Assembly (NCBI RefSeq): GCF_001021165.1
Contig: NZ_AZAY01000006.1
Location: 49,877-113,876, forward strand
Length of the DNA stretch: 64,000 nucleotides
Reading direction: 5' to 3'
Origin: Marinitoga sp. 1197
Lineage (GTDB): Bacteria; Thermotogota; Thermotogae; Petrotogales; Petrotogaceae
Shown: positions 52,798 through 60,582 of the stretch, piece after piece
Numbering within the stretch: position 1 is the stretch's first letter
How the letters are laid out: each line of letters starts with the position of its first letter
Program-made: the position numbers and the translations under genes
Notes under the pieces: generated by a model
Database searches by the model: none
The model's input: the letters and a program-made list of their open reading frames with translations, nothing else
What the model was told of the DNA's origin: nothing

Positions 52798-53928
52798 TTA
52801 TTTTTGATATTTTTGCCATAATCTTTCAAATTCCTTTTCATAAACTTCTGATATATACTTACTATGAATTATTAAAGAATTCTCATCATTATTATATTGT
52901 GCAGAATTCGTAAAATTGAAAGAACCGGTAAGAGTTATTTTTTCATCTATTATAATTACTTTATGATGAAACGTTTTGTCATTTTTATCTAATATAACAT
53001 TAATGCCATTTTGTTTTAAATAATTTATCTGAGCCCAGTTATAATTTGATTGATATTCTTCCGCAATAATTTTGACATCAACACCTCTTTTTTTTGCATC
53101 TATTAATGCATCAGCTATTTGACGTTTGCTGAATGTAAATATCATAACATGGATTTTTTTATTGGCTTCATTTATTAATTTTATTATTCTATTTGTTAAA
53201 TCATCTTCTGGAGTAAAATAAGGTTCTATTAATCCACTGTCAAATTCTACTTTTTTATATGGTTTATTATCAATCGAATTTTTACCAAAATATCCGTTAT
53301 ACATTTCATTAAATTCATTCATATAATCCTGTGCCAACTCATTTGAAAATATTATTATTGAATTATTGGAGTTATATCCAAAACCATTATTTGTAAAATT
53401 GGTGCTTCCGGTTATTACACAATAACCATCAATAATTATAAATTTATTGTGCATTAATTTATAATTTTTATCATATTTTACCAATATGCCAGATTTTTTT
53501 AATCCAGATATATAGGAATTGATGTTTTGTGATTCTATTATTAATCTTATATCGATATTTTTATTCTTTAGCTCTTTTAATTCTTTTATAAAAGGATAAT
53601 AATTAACATCGTATATTGCTATCCATACAAATTTTTTCGCATTATCCAATAATGATTTTATATATTTCCAATTTTTTTTCTCATTATTACCTTCATCAAA
53701 AAAAAGTACAGTCGAATCATCACTGATATTATGAATTTCAATATTTAAATCAGTTGCTTCTTTTAAATCTTCGAGATGATAATCTGCTCTCCAAAAATAA
53801 TTATTTCCATCGTAATATTCTCCAGGTAATTCTAAATCTTTAGAACTAATAATAAAATTCCCTTCTGAAATAGCAAAAATTATGGAATATACACTCAATA
53901 AAAAAATAATCAAAAAATTTTTTTTCAT
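52798..53928 (-). CDS. Exported PLD-like phosphodiesterase, two full HKD motifs
   Basis: A 376-residue protein with a Sec signal (MKKNFLIIFLLSVYSIIFA). Two complete phospholipase D motifs are present, MHNKFIIIDGYCVITGSTNFT near residue 160 and FHHKVIIIDEKITLTGSFNFT near 330, each His-x-Lys-x4-Asp followed by Gly-Ser-x-Asn-Phe-Thr. This pattern is close to Nuc-type endonucleases and other secreted PLD-like hydrolases. It is convergent with the moa operon. GGAGGAG precedes ATG 53928. Confidence 0.85.
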   Translation of the reverse strand: MKKNFLIIFLLSVYSIIFAISEGNFIISSKDLELPGEYYDGNNYFWRADYHLEDLKEATDLNIEIHNISDDSTVLFFDEGNNEKKNWKYIKSLLDNAKKFVWIAIYDVNYYPFIKELKELKNKNIDIRLIIESQNINSYISGLKKSGILVKYDKNYKLMHNKFIIIDGYCVITGSTNFTNNGFGYNSNNSIIIFSNELAQDYMNEFNEMYNGYFGKNSIDNKPYKKVEFDSGLIEPYFTPEDDLTNRIIKLINEANKKIHVMIFTFSKRQIADALIDAKKRGVDVKIIAEEYQSNYNWAQINYLKQNGINVILDKNDKTFHHKVIIIDEKITLTGSFNFTNSAQYNNDENSLIIHSKYISEVYEKEFERLWQKYQK

Positions 53929-53967
53929 AAAAACTCCTCCTATAACATAAAATTTACATAATTCTAT

Positions 53968-53995
53968 TGTTTTTTATACTTGAAAGTAGTATAAT
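53968..53995 (+). promoter_or_regulatory. Promoter before the truncated radical SAM gene
   Basis: TTGTTT (53968-53973), 16-nt spacer, TATAAT (53990-53995). The ATG follows only 8 nt after the -10 box, so any transcript would be nearly leaderless. Confidence 0.45.
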
Positions 53996-54003
53996 AATTG
54001 TAG

Positions 54004-54306
54004 ATGTTTAAAATAATAGCAGCATCTGCTAAATATGATGTTTCTTGTGCTTCAAGCGGGAGTGAAAAAAATAATTCAAATGGATTAGGTAATGCTGTGA
54101 ATAGCGGAATATGCCATAGTTGGACAGGAGATGGCAGGTGTATATCTCTTCTAAAAATACTATTTTCAAACGCATGCATTTATGATTGTGTATATTGCAT
54201 AAATAGGTCGAGTAATGATGTGAAAAGAGCTACTTTCAAAATAGATGAAATTGTTAAATTAACAATAAATTTTTATAAAAGGAACTACATAGAAGGATTA
54301 GTTTAG
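54004..54306 (+). pseudogene. Truncated radical SAM DNA-repair-type protein
   Basis: The 100 residues match the start of putative DNA modification/repair radical SAM proteins that are normally about 400 residues and linked to a uracil-DNA glycosylase: ASAKYDVSCASSGSEKN, GICHSWTGDGRCISLLK, the cluster motif NACIYDCVYCINR and LTINFYKRNYIEGL. Intact relatives continue Glu-Gly-Leu-Phe-Leu-Ser-Ser-Gly. Here the frame turns to Val and a TAG that lies in TTTAGACATCGTAAT, the end sequence of the dispersed element. The rest of the gene and its usual partner are absent. It is probably non-functional. Confidence 0.8.
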
Positions 54307-54316
54307 ACATCGTAAT
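54302..54316 (+). repeat. Short end fragment of the dispersed element at a gene break
   Basis: TTTAGACATCGTAAT is identical to the terminal sequence of copy 2 (minus strand of 62527-62541) and close to the ends at 31301 and 2914. It begins exactly where the radical SAM gene loses similarity to its family. TATAAT of the aroH promoter follows at 54319-54324. Confidence 0.5.
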
Positions 54317-54354
54317 GATATAATGTAAAATGATTCTAATAAAAGAGGTGTGTT

Positions 54355-54693
54355 ATGATAGGAATTAGAGGCGCTACTTCTATAGATAAAAATGAAAAAG
54401 AACATATAAAAAATCGTTCTATAGAATTATACAATAAAATCATTCAAAATAATAACATAAAAAATATAATTGCTATATTATGTTCTGCAACTCCAGACAT
54501 AACAGCATATAATCCCATAACAGCCATACGAGAGCACTTCGGATTAAATAATATACCTTTAATGACATTCCAGGAAGCTGTTTTTGAGAATTCTGCAAAC
54601 GGAATAATAAGATTTTTAATTCTTTGTGAGAGCGATACTCAAAATTTTATATATTTACATAATGCGAGAGATTTAAGAAAAGATTTAAAATAA
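54355..54693 (+). CDS. aroH: Chorismate mutase, AroH type
   Basis: A 112-residue monofunctional chorismate mutase of the trimeric Bacillus AroH class, converting chorismate to prephenate. Motifs are IRGATSIDKNEKEHI with the active-site Arg, ILCSATPDITAYNPITAIRE, and IRFLILCES followed by FIYLHNARDLRKDL. It is separate from the aroC-aroKB-aroQ operon. GAGGTG precedes ATG 54355. Confidence 0.92.
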   Translation: MIGIRGATSIDKNEKEHIKNRSIELYNKIIQNNNIKNIIAILCSATPDITAYNPITAIREHFGLNNIPLMTFQEAVFENSANGIIRFLILCESDTQNFIYLHNARDLRKDLK

Positions 54694-54697
54694 ATGT

Positions 54698-55681
54698 TTA
54701 TTTCGTTGAATCTCTAATTATCAATGTGGGTTTTAATATAATACCTCTTATTTTTTTTTGTTTTTCTTCAATTAAATTTAAAATTAATTCAGCTGCTTTG
54801 TACCCCAATTCATATATTGGTTGTCTTATAGTAGTTAGCGAAGGTTTATAATGTCTACTAAAAAATATATCATCAAAACCTGTAACCTCAACATCTTGAG
54901 GAATTTGTATTCCTTTTTCCTGAAGAGAATCAATTATACCATATGCAATTAAATCATTTCCTCCTATAATTACATCAGGTAATGATTTTATGCGTTTTCC
55001 AAATTTGAATCCTGCTTCATAAGAAAAATTAGTATAAACGTGTTTATAATTATATATGTTTTTTTCTTTCATAAAATCAATAAATGTTTCATATCTTATT
55101 TTTGCACTAAATGTATTTTTACTTCCATTTATAAAATAAAAACTCCTTTTTCCATTATTATATAAATAATTTAATAAATCTAAAATTCCAGATTTATTAT
55201 CACAAATAACATAAGAAGCATTGACATCTTCCAAAATCCTATCAAGAAAAACTATTTTTAGACCTTTATCTATTAATTTTTCTAAAGTTGGATTATATAA
55301 TCCTGTTCCTGTAAATATAATACCGTCTATATGTTTGGAAATTAAAGTATTGATTATTTTAGTTTCTATTTCTAAATTCTGATCTGAATTACTTAATAGA
55401 AGAGTATAATCCTTCTGTTTTAAATAGTCTTCAACCCCTTTTACTATATTTGGGAAAAAAGGATTTGTAATATCTGGAATTACGAATCCTATTGTTTTGG
55501 TATTACCACGTCTTAAATTTTGGGCTAAGATGTTTGGGTTGTAATTCAACTTTTTTATTGCAATTTCAACCTTTTTTTTTAATTCTTTATTCACATAAGT
55601 ACTATTATTAATAACTCTAGAGACTGTTGAAATAGAAACACCGGCCTCTTTGGCAACATCCTTAATGCTAATTCTTTTCAT
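54698..55681 (-). CDS. rbsR: LacI family repressor of the ribose operon
   Basis: A 327-residue repressor. The N-terminal helix-turn-helix ISIKDVAKEAGVSISTVSRVIN is followed by the hinge YNPNILAQNLRRG and a ribose-binding-protein-like sensor domain. The frame opens to 55747, but ATG 55681 with AAGAGGTG upstream matches the usual LacI start. It is last in the rbs gene run, behind a hairpin that would lower its expression, and a LacI-type palindrome lies upstream of rbsD. Confidence 0.88.
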   Translation of the reverse strand: MKRISIKDVAKEAGVSISTVSRVINNSTYVNKELKKKVEIAIKKLNYNPNILAQNLRRGNTKTIGFVIPDITNPFFPNIVKGVEDYLKQKDYTLLLSNSDQNLEIETKIINTLISKHIDGIIFTGTGLYNPTLEKLIDKGLKIVFLDRILEDVNASYVICDNKSGILDLLNYLYNNGKRSFYFINGSKNTFSAKIRYETFIDFMKEKNIYNYKHVYTNFSYEAGFKFGKRIKSLPDVIIGGNDLIAYGIIDSLQEKGIQIPQDVEVTGFDDIFFSRHYKPSLTTIRQPIYELGYKAAELILNLIEEKQKKIRGIILKPTLIIRDSTK

Positions 55682-55727
55682 AAAAAAACACCTCTTAAAA
55701 ATATGTTTATATACTAATAAAAAATTA

Positions 55728-55750
55728 AAAATGGGGGATCCCCCCATTTT
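55728..55750 (-). terminator. Partial terminator between rbsB and rbsR
   Basis: AAAATGGGGG, loop ATC, CCCCCATTTT (55728-55750). On the minus strand it is followed by TTAATTTTTT. It overlaps the rbsB stop codon and should reduce read-through into rbsR. Confidence 0.75.
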
Positions 55751-56618
55751 ATTTTACTACTAATTTTAAATTAACTGGTATGTAAATAGTCTTTGTTTCT
55801 AAATATTCAACAGCTTTTCTAACTGCTAATTCCCCCATTAAAGAAGGTTGTTGAGCAACAGTTGCTGCCATTTCACCATTTTTTACAGCTGCAATAGCAT
55901 CTGGGATAGCATCAAAACCAACAACGACAATTTTTCCTAATTTTCCTTCTGATTTAATTGCTTCTATTGCACCTAATGCCATTTCATCATTTTGAGCAAA
56001 AACTGCATCGATATCTGGATATGCTTGCAATAAATTTTCCATAACAGTTAATCCTTCTGCTCTATTGAAATTAGCCGTTTGTTTGGCTATAAGCTTTAAG
56101 TTTGGATATTTTTTTAATTCATTTTCAAAGCCTTTACCTCTATCTCTTGCAGCAGAAGTACCAGGAATACCTTCCAATTCTACTACATTTCCTTTGCCAT
56201 TTAAAAGTTCTGCAATATATTTTGCTGCCATAGCACCACCAGCAACATTATCAGAAGCAATATGCAAAATAACCTTGCCACCATTTGCTGCTCTGTCGAC
56301 AGTAATGACAGGAATACCTGCATCATTTGCTTCTTCAACTGCAGCGACTATAGCATCACTGTCAGTAGGGTTGATAATTATTAAATCAACTCTTTGTTGA
56401 ACAAGGTCTTCGATATCATTTAGTTGCTTATACGATTTATCCTGGGCATCAACAACTACTATATCCACACCTTGATTTACTGCTTCTTGTAAAGCTCCAT
56501 TCCTTAACTCAACAAAAAATGGATTGTTCAATGTTGAAAGAGATAATCCGATTTTAATACTAAATGCCATCAATGAAAATAAAATAATAAATGTTACAAA
56601 TAATACAGTTTTTTTCAT
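55749..56618 (-). CDS. rbsB: Ribose ABC importer substrate-binding protein
   Basis: A 289-residue sugar-binding protein with a Sec signal and no lipobox. It matches RbsB closely: GLSLSTLNNPFFVELRNGA, VVVDAQDKSYKQLNDIEDLVQQ, INPTDSDAIVAAVEEANDAGIPVITVDRAANGG, IASDNVAGG, ELEGIPGTSAARDRGKGF and AQNDEMALGAIEA. These include the Arg, Asp and Asn residues that hold ribose. AGGGGGTG precedes ATG 56618. Confidence 0.93.
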   Translation of the reverse strand: MKKTVLFVTFIILFSLMAFSIKIGLSLSTLNNPFFVELRNGALQEAVNQGVDIVVVDAQDKSYKQLNDIEDLVQQRVDLIIINPTDSDAIVAAVEEANDAGIPVITVDRAANGGKVILHIASDNVAGGAMAAKYIAELLNGKGNVVELEGIPGTSAARDRGKGFENELKKYPNLKLIAKQTANFNRAEGLTVMENLLQAYPDIDAVFAQNDEMALGAIEAIKSEGKLGKIVVVGFDAIPDAIAAVKNGEMAATVAQQPSLMGELAVRKAVEYLETKTIYIPVNLKLVVK

Positions 56619-56629
56619 ACATACACCCC

Positions 56630-57559
56630 CTATTTTTCTTCCCTTTCCAACAGTATTGCAATTAATATAACAATACCCTTTACAGCCTGTTGGTAAAAGG
56701 GAGATACGTTTAATAAATTAAGTCCATTATTGATTATTCCCATTATTAGAGCTCCAAAAATAGTGCCAACGACACTACCCTTTCCACCGGTTAAACTCGC
56801 TCCTCCTAAAACAACAGCTGCAATAGCATCTAATTCATATCCTGTTCCAAATGTAGGTTGGGCACTATTAAGCCTGGCGGTTAAAAGTATAGCGCTTAGC
56901 GCTGATAAAATTCCACTAATCATATATATAACTATTTTATATTTAACAACTTTAACCCCACTAAGTTTAGCTGCCATTTCATTTCCGCCAATTGCATATG
57001 TATATAATCCTAATTTTGTATTTGATGATATATACCATATCAAAGTAAAAGTACCTAACATAATTATTATAGGATAAGGTATTCCGAAAAAATCTCCTCT
57101 TCCTATAACTCTAAAACTTGAAGAAAACCCTGAGATAGGCATTCCCTGAGTATATACTAATGTTAAACTTCTACCAATAGCCATAGTTGCTAGTGTTACA
57201 ATAAATGGTTGGATTCTCCCTTTTGCTATAATAAATCCATTAACAAATCCCATCAATGCGCCTATAACTAATGCTGTTATTATACCTAAAAAGATAGAAC
57301 CAGTTTTTAAAACAGATGCCATTATAACTGCAGATAGTGCAAAAATAGATCCAACAGATAGATCTATGCCTCCTGATATTATAACCATAGTCATACCAAA
57401 AGCCATTACCGCCTGAATAGAAACCTGTCTAAAGACATTAATTATATTAGATATTGTAAGGAACCTATCACTTAAAATTGAAAAAAATATTGAAATACCT
57501 ATAAAACCAACTATTGCTGGATATTCTTTCATTTTTTTCAAAATAATTTTTCCATTCAT
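56630..57559 (-). CDS. rbsC: Ribose ABC importer permease
   Basis: A 309-residue permease with eight to ten hydrophobic segments and the family motifs VIISGGIDLSVGSIFALSAV, GFVNGFIIAKGRIQPFIVTLATM, YAIGGNEMAAKLSGVKV and DAIAAVVLGGASLTGGKGSVVGT. It overlaps the end of rbsA by one base and is followed by rbsB after 11 nt. Confidence 0.93.
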   Translation of the reverse strand: MNGKIILKKMKEYPAIVGFIGISIFFSILSDRFLTISNIINVFRQVSIQAVMAFGMTMVIISGGIDLSVGSIFALSAVIMASVLKTGSIFLGIITALVIGALMGFVNGFIIAKGRIQPFIVTLATMAIGRSLTLVYTQGMPISGFSSSFRVIGRGDFFGIPYPIIIMLGTFTLIWYISSNTKLGLYTYAIGGNEMAAKLSGVKVVKYKIVIYMISGILSALSAILLTARLNSAQPTFGTGYELDAIAAVVLGGASLTGGKGSVVGTIFGALIMGIINNGLNLLNVSPFYQQAVKGIVILIAILLEREEK

Positions 57560-59037
57560 TAAATATCAACTCCAGTAGCTAACTTTAAAATGTTTTCCTG
57601 ATTTATGTTTTTTTGTTCTAATATTCCCATACTTTTACCTCTATGCATAACCATAACTCTATCGCACAAACTTACTATCTCAGGTAATTCTGAAGATATA
57701 AAAATTACAGCATTTCCTGAATTAGCTAAATTATTAACTATATTATAGACTTCTACTTTTGCTCCAACATCTATACCCCTTGTCGGTTCAACCAGAAAAA
57801 CCACTTTTGGATTTCTTTTTAAAACTTTGGATAATACAACCTTTTGCTGATTTCCTCCAGATAAATTTCCAGCTTTTTGTTTGTATGATGTTGCTTTGAT
57901 AGAGTACTTTTTAATTTCATCTTTTGCAATTTTTTTAGCTTTTTTCCAAAATAATATACCATACTTTTCAATTAATTTAATATTTTGGATTATTATATTT
58001 TTCATAATATCTAATTCTAATATCAATCCCATGCTTTTTCTATCTTCTGGAACCAGTGCTATACCATATTCTAAGGCTTTGTTAGGGTTATCTATTTTTT
58101 TTATTTTTCTATTATTAATTATTAAACTTTCCCATTTTGCTGGTATATATCCATAAATGGCTAAAGGAATTTCGGATTTTCCAGATCCTACTAATCCAGC
58201 TATTCCAAAGATTTCACCTTCTTTTACATCAAATGAAACATCTCTAACTACATTTCCCACTTTAAGTTTTTTTATAGAAAAAATTACTTTATTTTCAATT
58301 TTATTATATTTAGGAAACATCTCGTCTATTTTTCTTCCAACCATCATATTTATAAGATCTTCCTGTGAAAAATTATCTACAGAACCACTACCAATATATT
58401 TCCCATCTCTTAAAACAGTAACTTTATCGGCTATTTCAAAAACTTCTTCTAATCTATGAGAAATAAAAATAATACCTATTCCATTATTTTTTAACTCTTT
58501 TATTATTTTAAAAAGATTTTTAGTTTCATGTTCAGTTATAGCTGCCGTTGGTTCATCCATAATAATAATTTTTGAGTTCAAGGATAAAGCTTTTGCTATT
58601 GATACTAATTGTTTTTCTGATGTATTTAAATCTTTTACAATTGTTTCAGCTTTTATATTAAAATTATTAGCTGTTAAAATTTTTTGAGCTTCATCAATTA
58701 ACTGTTTTTTATTTACAAAGAATTTATTTATATTTCCAATAAAAATATTTTCTGCTACAGTTAAATCCTCAAATAAATTTAATTCCTGATGTATGGTAGC
58801 GATTCCACGATTTATTGCTTCTGAAGGATTTGAAAAAGAAATTTCTTCGTCATTATAAATTATTTTTCCTTTATCAGCTTTTATTACTCCTCCTATAATT
58901 TTTATCAGAGTGCTTTTTCCAGCTCCATTTTCACCTAACAAGGCATGAACTTCACCAGGATTAAGTTTAAAATCTATATTATCCAAAGCTAAAACACCGG
59001 GGAATTGTTTTGTCACTTTTATTAATTCTAATAACAT
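57559..59037 (-). CDS. rbsA: Ribose ABC importer ATP-binding protein (two ABC domains)
   Basis: A 492-residue tandem ABC ATPase. Domain 1 (about 1-240) has Walker A GENGAGKST, DLNTSEKQLVSIAKAL and MDEPTAAIT. Domain 2 (about 250-490) has the degenerate P-loop GLVGSGKSE, NLSGGNQQKVVLSKVL and VEPTRGIDVGAK, as usual for sugar importers. TAATG overlap with rbsD. Confidence 0.93.
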   Translation of the reverse strand: MLLELIKVTKQFPGVLALDNIDFKLNPGEVHALLGENGAGKSTLIKIIGGVIKADKGKIIYNDEEISFSNPSEAINRGIATIHQELNLFEDLTVAENIFIGNINKFFVNKKQLIDEAQKILTANNFNIKAETIVKDLNTSEKQLVSIAKALSLNSKIIIMDEPTAAITEHETKNLFKIIKELKNNGIGIIFISHRLEEVFEIADKVTVLRDGKYIGSGSVDNFSQEDLINMMVGRKIDEMFPKYNKIENKVIFSIKKLKVGNVVRDVSFDVKEGEIFGIAGLVGSGKSEIPLAIYGYIPAKWESLIINNRKIKKIDNPNKALEYGIALVPEDRKSMGLILELDIMKNIIIQNIKLIEKYGILFWKKAKKIAKDEIKKYSIKATSYKQKAGNLSGGNQQKVVLSKVLKRNPKVVFLVEPTRGIDVGAKVEVYNIVNNLANSGNAVIFISSELPEIVSLCDRVMVMHRGKSMGILEQKNINQENILKLATGVDI

Positions 59038-59417
59038 TAAAATATCACTCCTGAAACAAAAATAGCGTTAAAATAAGGTTTATTTTCACCAGTTCTAATT
59101 ATAGCTTTACAATTAGTAGAAAGTTTTTTTAGATTTTCGTGAGATACAAACTCAATATTTTTATTAAACTTTTTAATTAAATTTATAAAATCTTCAGATG
59201 ATTCTTTAGCAATAATAATTTTTTCTATATGTAATTCTTTTAATAGAATTTTTGTAACCTGTTCGAGTGTTGGAGTTCCGATATCTACTACTAAATCAAT
59301 TTTTTTAATATCTTTTGAAATTGGAAAACCCATATCTACAACAGCAATAGTATCAGTATGTCCCATGGAAGCAATTACAGAAGAAATTTCAGAATTAAAT
59401 ATTCCTTTTTTTTTCAC
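59037..59417 (-). CDS. rbsD: D-ribose pyranase (RbsD)
   Basis: A 126-residue mutarotase converting pyranose to furanose forms of ribose. It opens KKKGIFNSEISSVIASMGHTDTIAVVDMGFPI with the catalytic His of Gly-His-Thr-Asp and ends NAIFVSGVIF. The frame opens at 59435, but GTG 59417 lies 5 nt after AAGGGGTGA and matches the family's usual N-terminus. It heads the operon just downstream of the operators. Confidence 0.9.
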   Translation of the reverse strand: MKKKGIFNSEISSVIASMGHTDTIAVVDMGFPISKDIKKIDLVVDIGTPTLEQVTKILLKELHIEKIIIAKESSEDFINLIKKFNKNIEFVSHENLKKLSTNCKAIIRTGENKPYFNAIFVSGVIF

Positions 59418-59433
59418 CGCATTCACCCCTTTC

Positions 59434-59458
59434 AAAAAACGTTCTTGAAAACGTTTTC
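59434..59458. promoter_or_regulatory. LacI-family (RbsR) operators upstream of rbsD
   Basis: GAAAACGTTTTC at 59447-59458 is a perfect 12-base palindrome with the central CG typical of LacI-family sites. A second, imperfect copy around AACGTT (59434-59445) lies beside it. Both fall just upstream of the rbsD ribosome binding site. A weak promoter (TTGGAT, 18 nt, TATGTT on the minus strand) lies further upstream. Confidence 0.8.
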
Positions 59459-59574
59459 TGAAATAAGAATAACATACTTTACATATTATTCAAAATCCAA
59501 TAACAAAAAATAAACAGAGATTTGAACCAATTATCTCTAAATAGAAGTCTTTTTTAATTTTATATTAATATTAT

Positions 59575-60513
59575 TTAATTTTTATTAATAAAATTTTCCT
59601 TATACTCTGGGCATATTGCTTTGAAATTACACCATTTACAATTATACTTTGAAGGTTTTGCTTGAAAATAGATTTCGTCTTTTGGGATATTTCTTTTTTT
59701 ATCCTTTAAATAAGATTCGAGGATTTTTATTCTTGATTTAATATGCTCTTCTACCTTTAAAATATCATCTTTGTTATATTTTTTTTCTTCAGAAATACCC
59801 TCCAGCAAATATTCATTTATCAATGTGATTTTTTCTAAATTAATAGTATAATTCTTATAAGCATATAATGCATATAATTTTAATTGAAAGTCATCATCTT
59901 TTGATTTTTTACCAGTTTTCCAATCAACAATGATAACTTCACTACCTTTTTTATACATAAAATCAATTATAGAATATATTTTATAATCATCAATAAAAAA
60001 AGAAGAAAAATTATTTTCTTTGTCTATTTCCATTATTTTTATACCGTTTTGTATATCTTTTAACGTTTTAGAATTATAATAATTTTGAAGCAAAATTTTA
60101 GTTTTTTCTTTTATTTTTTTTCCAAATTCATTTTCAAATATATTTCTATTTTTATAATAAATAGAATAAAACATAACTATACTTTTAGGATTTTTCTCCC
60201 ATTCTTTTTGATACTTTTTTGAATAATATACAGCTTTATTAAATTCATATCCAATATTTTTCAATGCCATTTTTAAATCAGGAGTTTTTAAAGCTGTTAT
60301 GTTATTAGCAATATAATCGTGTATTAAAGATCCTAAAAATTGTTCAATAGTTGTTAGTTTACTTAGTCTATAGGCCATTTTTGACCTTTCTGGTGCCGTT
60401 TTTTCCCAACCGCCCCATATCAGAAATTTAGAATAATAATATGCCCTTGGGCATTTCGATAATAATTTGTCTTTTGAAAATGACCAGGATTTTTCCGGAT
60501 ATTCACCAATCAT
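59575..60513 (-). CDS. PD-(D/E)XK nuclease, RecB/Cas4-like with probable Fe-S cluster
   Basis: A 312-residue RecB-family nuclease. The first Cys lies in SKCPRAYYYSKF (residue 21). The nuclease core has the His of GSLIHDYI, then IIDFMYKKGSEVIIVDWKTGKK with the catalytic Asp and Asp-x-Lys, and the QLKLYALYAYKN helix. Three more Cys lie in CKWCNFKAICPEY at the end. This four-Cys layout is that of Cas4, AddB and Dna2, which clamp an iron-sulfur cluster. No cas genes are nearby. It is divergent from an SF1 helicase, with 69 nt between the two start codons. Confidence 0.87.
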   Translation of the reverse strand: MIGEYPEKSWSFSKDKLLSKCPRAYYYSKFLIWGGWEKTAPERSKMAYRLSKLTTIEQFLGSLIHDYIANNITALKTPDLKMALKNIGYEFNKAVYYSKKYQKEWEKNPKSIVMFYSIYYKNRNIFENEFGKKIKEKTKILLQNYYNSKTLKDIQNGIKIMEIDKENNFSSFFIDDYKIYSIIDFMYKKGSEVIIVDWKTGKKSKDDDFQLKLYALYAYKNYTINLEKITLINEYLLEGISEEKKYNKDDILKVEEHIKSRIKILESYLKDKKRNIPKDEIYFQAKPSKYNCKWCNFKAICPEYKENFINKN

Positions 60514-60582
60514 ATTATCCCACCTTTCGATACTTTATTATAACAAAATTATGCTATTATAAAAAAAGAAAGGAGATACAAT

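Noticed and set aside
55749..59417. Ribose genes as another sugar system such as xylose or allose
   Set aside because: The presence of RbsD and the close match of the binding protein to RbsB favour ribose.
59575..60513. cas4 as part of a CRISPR system
   Set aside because: No cas1, cas2 or repeat-spacer array is present in the window, and the neighbour is a DNA2-like helicase, so a generic RecB-type nuclease is the safer call.
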